NCBI RefSeq assembly: GCF_011170125.1
Contig: NZ_BLLN01000002.1
Span: 1,459,501-1,523,500 of the forward strand
Origin: Streptomyces diastaticus subsp. diastaticus
GTDB lineage: Bacteria > Actinomycetota > Actinomycetes > Streptomycetales > Streptomycetaceae
DNA length: 64,000 nt
Direction: 5' to 3'
Below the pieces are notes generated by a model. That model was not told the origin of the DNA. It ran no database searches and worked only from the letters and a program-made list of their open reading frames with translations. The first letter of the stretch is position 1; each line of letters opens with the position of its first letter. Of the stretch, positions 57,512 to 64,000 are shown one piece after another. The translations under genes and the position numbers were made by a program.

Positions 57512-58873
57512 GTGGGACGACTCTTCGGCACGGACGGGGTACGCGGCGTCGCCAACGCGGATCTGACGGCGGAGCTGGCGCTCGGTCTGTCGGTCGCGGC
57601 GGCGCACGTGCTCGCCGAGGCGGGCACGGCGAGCACCGGGCACCGGCAGGTGGCCGTGGTGGGGCGAGATCCCCGGGCGTCCGGTGAGTTCCTGGAGGCC
57701 GCGGTCGTCGCGGGCCTGGCCAGCGCCGGGGTGGACGTGCTGCGGGTCGGCGTGCTGCCGACGCCGGCGGTGGCGTACCTCACGGGCGCGCTCGGCGCGG
57801 ACCTCGGCGTGATGCTCTCCGCCAGCCACAACGCGATGCCCGACAACGGCATCAAGTTCTTCGCCCGCGGCGGTCACAAGCTCGCCGACGAGCTGGAGGA
57901 CCGGATCGAGGCCGTCTACGAGGAGCACCGCACCGGCGCCCCCTGGGGGCGGCCGACCGGCGCCGGCGTGGGCCGGGTCCGCGACTACGACGAGGGCTTC
58001 GACCAGTACGTCGCGCACCTGATCGGCGTGCTGCCCAACCGCCTGGACGGCCTGAAGGTCGTGCTGGACGAGGCGCACGGCGCGGCGGCCCGCGTCTCGC
58101 CCGAGGCGTTCGCCCGGGCCGGGGCCGAGGTCGTCACCATCGGCGCCGACCCCGACGGCCTCAACATCAACGACGGCTGCGGCTCGACCCACCTGGAGCT
58201 GCTGCGCGCGGCCGTGGTCGAGCACGGCGCCGACCTGGGCATCGCCCACGACGGCGACGCCGACCGCTGCCTGGCCGTGGACGCCGAGGGCCGCGAGATC
58301 GACGGCGACCAGATCCTCGCGGTGCTGGCGCTGTCGATGCGTGAGCACGGCGGACTGCGGTCGCAGACGGTGGTGGCCACCGTCATGTCGAACCTCGGCT
58401 TCAAGCTGGCGCTGGAGCGCGAGGGCATCTCGCTGGTGCAGACGGCGGTCGGCGACCGCTACGTCCTGGAGGAGATGAAGGAGCACGGCTACGCCCTGGG
58501 CGGGGAGCAGTCCGGCCACGTCATCATCCTCGACCACGCCACCACCGGCGACGGCACGCTGACCGGCCTGATGCTGGCCGCCCGGGTCGCCGAGACCGGC
58601 CGCCCGCTGGCCGAGCTGGCCGGGGTCATGGAGCGGCTGCCGCAGGTCCTGGTCAACGTCCCCGACGTGGACCGCGGCCGGGTGACCACCTCGGCGGAAC
58701 TGGCCTCGGCGGTGGCCCGGGCCGAGCAGGAGCTGGGCGCGACCGGACGGGTGCTGCTGCGTCCGTCGGGGACCGAGCCGCTGGTGCGGGTGATGGTGGA
58801 GGCCGCCGACATCGAGCAGGCCGGTGCCATCGCGGGCCGGCTGGCCGACGTGGTGAAGTCGGCGCTCGGCTGA
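57512..58873 (+). CDS. glmM: Phosphoglucosamine mutase
   Basis: 453 residues from GTG 57512. It converts glucosamine-6-P to glucosamine-1-P for UDP-GlcNAc. The phosphoserine is Ser 105 (LSASHNAM), the metal loop is DGDADRC, the sugar loop is EQSGHV and the phosphate loop is [11 protein letters not shown]. Works one step after glmS, which is at the right end of the window. Confidence 0.97.
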   Translation: MGRLFGTDGVRGVANADLTAELALGLSVAAAHVLAEAGTASTGHRQVAVVGRDPRASGEFLEAAVVAGLASAGVDVLRVGVLPTPAVAYLTGALGADLGVMLSASHNAMPDNGIKFFARGGHKLADELEDRIEAVYEEHRTGAPWGRPTGAGVGRVRDYDEGFDQYVAHLIGVLPNRLDGLKVVLDEAHGAAARVSPEAFARAGAEVVTIGADPDGLNINDGCGSTHLELLRAAVVEHGADLGIAHDGDADRCLAVDAEGREIDGDQILAVLALSMREHGGLRSQTVVATVMSNLGFKLALEREGISLVQTAVGDRYVLEEMKEHGYALGGEQSGHVIILDHATTGDGTLTGLMLAARVAETGRPLAELAGVMERLPQVLVNVPDVDRGRVTTSAELASAVARAEQELGATGRVLLRPSGTEPLVRVMVEAADIEQAGAIAGRLADVVKSALG

Positions 58874-58898
58874 GGCTTACGGGGGCCCGAGGCTCCTC

Positions 58899-58939
58899 GC
58901 GAACGTCCCGTCACCGGGTCCCGGTGGCGGGACGTTCGC
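58899..58939 (+). terminator. Terminator after glmM
   Basis: A 19-bp stem with one wobble pair (58899-58917 with 58921-58939) closes a 3-nt loop. Confidence 0.7.
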
Positions 58940-59155
58940 GTGTGCGGCCGCGGCCGGTGTTCTACGCGCGTCCGGCTCGGGGTGTTCTCAAGGGCGGCCC
59001 CGGGGCCTATGTTTGACATGCCCTCGCCATTGATGCGGTGTCAGCGACCTGTGCCGGTGCCGCGGGGCGGGCTTGTCAGCGCACCCCCCACACGCGTGCC
59101 GCGCCGACGCGCCGCGCGCACAGGTGCCCCCCACCATCAGCACCAGGAGCTGCAC

Positions 59156-59863
59156 ATGCGCAAGAGATTCGCCGCGACCGCCGTCGCGCTCGCCGCCGCC
59201 GGCTGCCTTCTGGCCCCCGGCGTCGCCCAGGCCGGTACCGGGCCGGACTCCGTCGCCGTCCTGGAACGCGGGTCGGCCGCCGGTACCGCCGTGGTCAGCG
59301 GTATGAACGACCCCGGGACCCGGCTGCACGCCGAGGCCGTCCGCACCAGCACGGCCCGCACCCTGGAGATCGACTACCAGGTGCAGGAGACCGGCTACTG
59401 GTGCGGGCCCGCCGCCACCCGCATCGCCCTCTCCGCCCGGCTCGCCCCGCCGAGCCAGGCCGCCCTCGCCGCCGAACTCGGCACCCACACCGGCGGCACG
59501 GACCACATCAGCCAGGTCACCGGCGTCCTCAACGCGCACGTCGGCACGGGCTGGTACGAGACCAAGGAGATGCCGAACGACCCGCCGACCCAGGCCCAGA
59601 AGGACCTGCTCTGGCGGGACGTCGTCCTGGACATCGACAACAACTACCCGCTGGTCACCAACATCGTGGCCCCGCCCGGCAACCAGCCGCCCGGCTACCC
59701 GCCCGGTGAGACGATCTACCACTACTTCACGGTCATCGGCTACGACGACGCCAACCGCACCGTCCTCATCGCCGATCCCGCCTCCTTCGGCGGCAACCAG
59801 ATCTACTGGCTCTCCTTCGACCAGCTCGCCTCGCTGATCCCGCCCAAGGGGTACGCGGCCTGA
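59156..59863 (+). CDS. Secreted C39-like papain-fold peptidase
   Basis: 235 residues from ATG 59156 (CAGGAG upstream). A Sec signal peptide, cleavage probably after AQA at 26. The YWCGPAAT motif gives Cys 83, HYFTVIGYDD gives His 189 and ADPAS gives Asp 207, a catalytic triad of the C39/papain type. No ABC-transporter domain follows, so it is a free exported peptidase rather than a bacteriocin exporter. Cys 17 lies in the signal core, but the residues before it do not make a good lipobox. Confidence 0.85.
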   Translation: MRKRFAATAVALAAAGCLLAPGVAQAGTGPDSVAVLERGSAAGTAVVSGMNDPGTRLHAEAVRTSTARTLEIDYQVQETGYWCGPAATRIALSARLAPPSQAALAAELGTHTGGTDHISQVTGVLNAHVGTGWYETKEMPNDPPTQAQKDLLWRDVVLDIDNNYPLVTNIVAPPGNQPPGYPPGETIYHYFTVIGYDDANRTVLIADPASFGGNQIYWLSFDQLASLIPPKGYAA

Positions 59864-59897
59864 GGGCGCGCCGGACCAGGCCCGGACCGCGAGGCGC

Positions 59898-60875
59898 TCA
59901 GAGCTTGCGCAGGCTCAGCTTGCGGACCTTGTGGTCCGGGCCCTTCCTTATGACCAGGTTGGCCCGCCCCCGGGTCGGGGCGACGTTCTCCAGAAGATTG
60001 GGGAGGTTGACGGTGCGCCAGGTGGTGCGCGCGTAGTCGAGCGCCTCCTCCTCACTGACCTGGGTGTAGCGGCGGAAGTACGACGACGGGTCCTGGAAGG
60101 CGGTGGCGCGCAGCTTGCGGAAGCGGTTCAGGTACCAGCGCTCGATGTCCTCGGGGCGCGCGTCGACGTAGACGCTGAAGTCGAAGTGGTCGGCGAGGCC
60201 GACCCGGGTGCGGCCGTCCTTGCCCGGCAGGGCGGGCTGGAGGACGTTGAGGCCCTCGACGATGAGGATGTCGGGCCGGTTCACGGTGAGGCGGCGGTCG
60301 GGGACGATGTCGTAGACCAGGTGGGAGTAGACCGGCGCGGTCACCTTGTCCTTGCCGGCCTTGATGTCGGCGACGAAGCGGGTCAGCGCGCGCCGGTCGT
60401 ACGACTCGGGGAATCCTTTGCGGGCGGTGAGGCCCCGGGCGCGCAACTCGGCCATGGGCAGCAGGAAGCCGTCGGTGGTGACCAGCTCCACCCGGGGGTG
60501 CTCGGGCCACCGGGCCAGCAGCGCCTGGAGCAGGCGGGCCACCGTGGACTTGCCGACCGCCACGCTGCCCGCGACGCCGATGACGAACGGCGTGCCGGAC
60601 TGCTCGCCCTTCTCGCCGAGGAAGGTGTTGAGTGCCGAGCGCAGGCCGTCGGTGGCGCCCACGTAGAGGTTGAGCAGGCGGGAGAGCGGCAGGTAGATGT
60701 CCCTGACCTCGTCGAGGTCGATCACGTCCCCGAGGCCGCGCAACTTTTCCACTTCGTCGGCTGTCAGAGGCAGCGGAGTCTTCTCACGAAGAGCGCTCCA
60801 CTGCTGGCGGGTGAGGTCCACGTAGGGAGTCGCCTCCGGCTTGCGGTGGGCGCTCGGGGGCTCGGGAGAGATCAC
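59898..60875 (-). CDS. coaA: Pantothenate kinase type I
   Basis: 325 residues from the GTG at 60875, only the far right-hand end of a much longer unbroken - strand frame whose remainder is antisense to glmS and MOSC. The P loop [12 protein letters not shown] is near residue 100; [11 protein letters not shown] and GLNVLQPA are typical. It phosphorylates pantothenate, the first step of CoA synthesis, and in many species is feedback-inhibited by CoA. The ribosome site is poor, so the start could be slightly off. Confidence 0.93.
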   Translation of the reverse strand: MISPEPPSAHRKPEATPYVDLTRQQWSALREKTPLPLTADEVEKLRGLGDVIDLDEVRDIYLPLSRLLNLYVGATDGLRSALNTFLGEKGEQSGTPFVIGVAGSVAVGKSTVARLLQALLARWPEHPRVELVTTDGFLLPMAELRARGLTARKGFPESYDRRALTRFVADIKAGKDKVTAPVYSHLVYDIVPDRRLTVNRPDILIVEGLNVLQPALPGKDGRTRVGLADHFDFSVYVDARPEDIERWYLNRFRKLRATAFQDPSSYFRRYTQVSEEEALDYARTTWRTVNLPNLLENVAPTRGRANLVIRKGPDHKVRKLSLRKL

Positions 60876-60962
60876 TCCCTCATTGTTGCGGCAGTGTGAA
60901 CGCCGTGGGGGGTGGGTTCGGTCACGTGGCCGAACGGACGGGACGACCGAAGGGGGACGGAA

Positions 60963-61334
60963 ATGGGACAGGCGGGAAACGCGGGAGTCGTCGGCGGAGC
61001 GCACGGTGCGGGCGGCGTGGTGTGGTTCGCCGTTCCGCGCGGCGGGGCAGAACCGGCCGCGCGGCGCCCGGCAGCGCGACGCCCGGCCGGGCAGGCGCGG
61101 CGGGGGCCGCTGGCGGCCTGGCGGCGATGGCGGGGCGGGGCGCAGGCACGCCGGGACCGGGCGTCGCTGGCCCGCTCGGCGGTGGTCGCGGAGCTGGCAC
61201 GGGAACTGCCCGACGAGGACTTCGGCGAGCACCTGGAGGACTCGGTGGCGCTCTACCACGGCGGCAGCAAACCGTACGCGGAGGAGGCCGAGTACCTGGA
61301 CCTGGTGGAGGACGCGCTCGACCGGGTGGGGTGA
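60963..61334 (+). CDS. Small basic-to-acidic protein of unknown function
   Basis: 123 residues from ATG 60963 (GGGGGA upstream). The first half is Arg/Ala-rich; the last 55 residues are better ordered ([20 protein letters not shown] onward, then [20 protein letters not shown]). No family recognised. The tail composition differs from the shadow frames, so it is probably real. Confidence 0.55.
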   Translation: MGQAGNAGVVGGAHGAGGVVWFAVPRGGAEPAARRPAARRPAGQARRGPLAAWRRWRGGAQARRDRASLARSAVVAELARELPDEDFGEHLEDSVALYHGGSKPYAEEAEYLDLVEDALDRVG

Positions 61335-61418
61335 ACGGCCGGGAGCGCGGCGGCCGGCCGGTGTAGCGTCGCCCGGACGGTGCCCCCGGCGGCCGGGGGA
61401 CGGGAGGGGAGAACGGCG

Positions 61419-62000
61419 ATGAGCGCGCGGCACGTGGCGGAACCGGCGGGGGCGGGCCAGGGAGCCCGGGTCACCGCGGTGAGCAGCAGCGGGAGCCACA
61501 GCTTCAGCAAGCCCGGCAGGGAGAGCATCACCCTGCTCGCCGGACTCGGTGTGGAAGGCGACGCGCACGCGGGCGTCACCGTCAAGCACCGTTCGCGCGT
61601 CGCCCAGGACCCCACGCGGCCGAACCTGCGTCAGGTCCACCTCATCCACGACGAACTCTTCGCCGAGCTGGCGGCCGCGGGGCACGCCGTCGCCCCGGGC
61701 GAGCTGGGCGAGAACGTCACCACCCACGGGATCGACCTCCTCGGCCTGCCCGTGGGCACCCTGCTGCGGCTCGGCCCCGAGGCGGTCGTCGAGGTCACCG
61801 GTCTGCGCAACCCCTGTCTCCAGATCGACCTCTTCCAGGACGGGCTGCTCAGGCGCGTCGTCGGCCGCGACGAGGACGGCGGGATCGTCCGCAAGGCCGG
61901 GATCATGGGAGTCGTCCGTACCGGTGGCACCCTCCGTCCGGGCGATCCGATCGGCGTGGAACTGCCCGCCGGCGAGCACCGCCCGCTCGAACGCGTCTGA
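61419..62000 (+). CDS. MOSC domain protein
   Basis: 193 residues from ATG 61419. The MOSC Cys 133 lies in [10 protein letters not shown], the position that binds sulfur or molybdenum in the mARC/molybdenum-cofactor sulfurase C-terminal family. [11 protein letters not shown] and [18 protein letters not shown] are hallmark segments. The substrate is unknown; related proteins (YiiM) handle N-hydroxylated compounds. Confidence 0.88.
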   Translation: MSARHVAEPAGAGQGARVTAVSSSGSHSFSKPGRESITLLAGLGVEGDAHAGVTVKHRSRVAQDPTRPNLRQVHLIHDELFAELAAAGHAVAPGELGENVTTHGIDLLGLPVGTLLRLGPEAVVEVTGLRNPCLQIDLFQDGLLRRVVGRDEDGGIVRKAGIMGVVRTGGTLRPGDPIGVELPAGEHRPLERV

Positions 62001-62053
62001 CCTGCGCGGGAGTTGCCCTGGTGGTGCGAGCCGGGCGCGCCGCGCGCGAAAAC

Positions 62054-62095
62054 GGTCGCTCATCGTGCGAGGTCGCTCACTCTGCGAACATGCGA
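62054..62095. repeat. Tandem repeats upstream of glmS
   Basis: GGTCGCTCA at 62054-62062 and 62071-62079 (17 nt apart), with TGCGA three times (62066, 62083, 62091). The roughly two-helical-turn spacing suggests a regulator binding site or promoter array. Confidence 0.45.
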
Positions 62096-62144
62096 GACCG
62101 GTCGTCGTTCGGCGGCTCTGCGGCGTGGGCGAAAGGGTGCGCGG

Positions 62145-64000
62145 ATGTGCGGGATCGTGGGCTATGTCGGAGCGCAGTCGGCGCTCGACGTCGTACTCGC
62201 CGGGCTGCGGCGGCTGGAGTACCGGGGGTACGACTCGGCGGGCGTCGCCGTCCTCGCGGGTGACCAGGTCGCCTGCGTCAAGAAGGCGGGCAAGCTCTCG
62301 CAGTTGGAGAAGGCCCTGGTCGACGACCCGCTGCCCGGCTCGGACGCCACCGGTGACGGGCACGGCGGCGCCACCGGCATCGGCCACACCCGGTGGGCCA
62401 CCCACGGCGGGCCCACCGACACCAACGCCCACCCGCACCTCGACGCGAGCGGCCGCTGCGCCGTCGTCCACAACGGCATCATCGAGAACTTCGCCGCCCT
62501 GCGGGACGAGCTGGCGGCCCGGGGCACCGCCGTCCGCTCGCAGACCGACAGCGAGATCGCCGCCCACCTGCTCGCCGAGGAGTACGCCGCGCTGGAGGGC
62601 TCCGCCCAGCCGGGCGGGGCCCGGCTGGCGGGCGCGATGCGGGCCGTCTGCCGGCGGCTGGAGGGAGCGTTCACGCTGGTCGCGCTCCACGCCGACGCGC
62701 CGGACGTGATCGTGGGGGCGCGCCGCAACTCGCCGCTGGTCGTCGGGTGCGGCGAGGGCGAGGCGTTCCTCGCCTCCGACGTGTCGGCCTTCATCGACCA
62801 CACCCGCACCGCCATGGAGCTGGGGCAGGACCAGGTGGTCGAGGTGCACCCGGACCGGGCCGTCGTCACCGGATTCGACGGGGCGCCCGCCGACGCCCGC
62901 ACCTACCGCGTCGACTGGGACGCCTCCGCCGCCGAGAAGGACGGCCACGACTCCTTCATGCTGAAGGAGATCGCCGAACAGCCCAAGGCCGTCGCCGACA
63001 CGCTCCTCGGCCGTCTCGACCCCGCCCTCGGCACCCTCACCCTCGGTCCGGAACTGGGCCTCGACCCCGCCGTCCTGCGCGACGCCGAGAAGGTCGTCGT
63101 CATCGCCTGCGGCACCGCCCACCACGCGGGGCTCGTCGCCCGCCTCGCCGTGGAACGCTGGGCCAAGCTCCCCTGCGAGGTCGAGCTGGCCAGCGAGTTC
63201 CGCTACCGCGACCCGATCGTCGGCCCGCGCACCCTGGTCGTCGCCGTCTCCCAGTCCGGGGAGACCGCCGACACCCTGATGGCGGTGCGGCACGCCCGTG
63301 AACAGGGCGCCACCGTCCTCGCCGTCTGCAACACCAACGGCTCGACCATCCCCCGCGAGTCCGACGCCGTCCTCTACACCCACGCCGGCCCCGAGGTCGC
63401 CGTCGCCTCCACCAAGGCCTTCCTCACCCAGCTCGTCGCCTGCCTCCTCCTCGCCCTCCACCTCGGCGAGGTACGCGGCGGCCCCGGCGACGAACTCCGG
63501 GCGACCGCCCGCGCGCTGGGCCGCGCCCCGGAGGACGTCGCCTCGGTCCTCGCCACCATGGAACCCGTACGCGAACTGGCCCGCGGCCTCGCCCACCAGG
63601 AGACGGTCCTCTTCCTGGGCCGCCACGCCGGCTACCCCGTGGCCCTCGAAGGCGCCCTCAAGCTGAAGGAACTGGCCTACTTCCACGCCGAGGGCTTCGC
63701 CGCCGGAGAGCTGAAGCACGGCCCGATCGCCCTGGTCGAGCCCGGTCTCCCGGTGATCGTCGTCGTCCCCTCCCCGGCCGCCTCGGGCGTCCTCCACGGC
63801 AAGATCGTCTCCAACATCCAGGAGATCCGCGCCCGGGGCGCGCACACCATCGTCCTCGCCGAGGAGGGTGACGAGGCGGTCGTCCCGTACGCCGACCACC
63901 TGATCCGGGTCCCGGCGGTGCCGCCGCTGCTCCAGCCGCTCGTGGCCGCGGTGCCGTTGCAGGTCTTCGCCTGCGAACTGGCCACCGCCCGGGGGAACGA
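62145..64000 (+). CDS. glmS: Glutamine-fructose-6-phosphate aminotransferase (3' end cut)
   Basis: Starts at ATG 62145 with MCGIVGYVG, whose Cys 2 is the glutaminase nucleophile after Met removal. The N-terminal Ntn domain (to about 240) contains HTRWATHG and HNGIIEN. Two SIS sugar-isomerase domains follow ([15 protein letters not shown]). About 618 codons are in the window; the family ends around 615-625, so only a few residues including the C-terminal SVTVE tail are missing. It makes glucosamine-6-P from Fru-6-P and Gln. Confidence 0.96.
   Translation, partial: MCGIVGYVGAQSALDVVLAGLRRLEYRGYDSAGVAVLAGDQVACVKKAGKLSQLEKALVDDPLPGSDATGDGHGGATGIGHTRWATHGGPTDTNAHPHLDASGRCAVVHNGIIENFAALRDELAARGTAVRSQTDSEIAAHLLAEEYAALEGSAQPGGARLAGAMRAVCRRLEGAFTLVALHADAPDVIVGARRNSPLVVGCGEGEAFLASDVSAFIDHTRTAMELGQDQVVEVHPDRAVVTGFDGAPADARTYRVDWDASAAEKDGHDSFMLKEIAEQPKAVADTLLGRLDPALGTLTLGPELGLDPAVLRDAEKVVVIACGTAHHAGLVARLAVERWAKLPCEVELASEFRYRDPIVGPRTLVVAVSQSGETADTLMAVRHAREQGATVLAVCNTNGSTIPRESDAVLYTHAGPEVAVASTKAFLTQLVACLLLALHLGEVRGGPGDELRATARALGRAPEDVASVLATMEPVRELARGLAHQETVLFLGRHAGYPVALEGALKLKELAYFHAEGFAAGELKHGPIALVEPGLPVIVVVPSPAASGVLHGKIVSNIQEIRARGAHTIVLAEEGDEAVVPYADHLIRVPAVPPLLQPLVAAVPLQVFACELATARGN

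Noticed and set aside
62054..62095. CRISPR-like repeat array
   Set aside because: Only two 9-bp units; no spacers or cas genes anywhere in the window.
62001..62144. glmS-type ribozyme upstream of glmS
   Set aside because: The region is short and shows direct repeats rather than the nested pseudoknots of the glmS ribozyme; that class is found mainly in Firmicutes.
60876..63899. Long - strand extension of the coaA frame across MOSC and glmS
   Set aside because: Only 59898-60875 carries pantothenate kinase; the rest is antisense shadow of glmS and the MOSC gene.

Overview
The window is a stretch of a high-GC actinobacterial chromosome and is almost certainly from Streptomyces. The signs are a strong third-position G/C bias, many GTG starts, a TTG-started rpoB, an rpoB-rpoC-rpsL-rpsG-fusA-tuf order, and a MaoC-like pair beside rpmG. 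Most of the window is the core transcription/translation super-cluster on the + strand. I count about 68 protein genes, including one at each edge that is cut off, three tRNA genes, and many hairpin terminators, most lacking a long T run as is usual in this genus.

Layout. 1-910 holds a truncated amidohydrolase on the - strand. 1274-3869 holds tRNA-Thr(GGT), tRNA-Met(CAT), rpmG, two MaoC/hot-dog proteins and murB. 4553-7057 holds an adenosine-deaminase-like gene and an aminotransferase on the - strand. 7260-20804 holds tRNA-Trp(CCA), secE, nusG, rplK-rplA, a lipoprotein, rplJ-rplL with an L10-type leader, and rpoB-rpoC. 29203-33559 is the str operon (rpsL-rpsG-fusA-tuf). It is followed by a PAS/GAF/PP2C/ATPase phosphatase and panD. 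37272-54993 carries the S10, spc and alpha operons (rpsJ through rplO, secY, adk, map, infA, rpmJ, rpsM, rpsK, rpoA, rplQ, truA). 56236-58873 holds rplM, rpsI and glmM. The right end holds a secreted C39-like protein, coaA (- strand), a small unknown, a MOSC protein and glmS (cut at the edge).

The unusual part is 20889-28520, an accessory block on the - strand between rpoC and rpsL. Read in its own direction it encodes a Crp-family regulator, a class-III-cyclase-like protein, a large NTPase/helical-repeat-like protein, an SPFH-like coiled-coil protein, a DUF5706/PycTM-type membrane effector candidate and an M48 membrane protease. Two of the junctions are ATGA stop/start overlaps. The cyclase keeps both metal Asp residues and the catalytic Asn/Arg pair. 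The Crp protein keeps the Gly-Glu/Arg-Ser cyclic-nucleotide pocket and the Arg-Glu...Arg DNA recognition helix. Sites resembling TGTGA-N6-TCACA lie upstream of both the regulator and the cyclase. The cyclase and NTPase share a distinctive 25-residue motif. Together this looks like a Pycsar-like cyclic-nucleotide signalling or defence module with extra components, and it is my main candidate for an undescribed system.

Functionally, the rest of the window supplies ribosomal proteins, elongation and initiation factors, the core RNA polymerase subunits (alpha, beta, beta'), the Sec translocon (SecE, SecY) and N-terminal methionine processing (map). Cell-wall precursor genes (murB, glmM, glmS) and two pantothenate/CoA genes (panD, coaA) sit at its edges. 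All calls come from reading the sequence; no database search was run.
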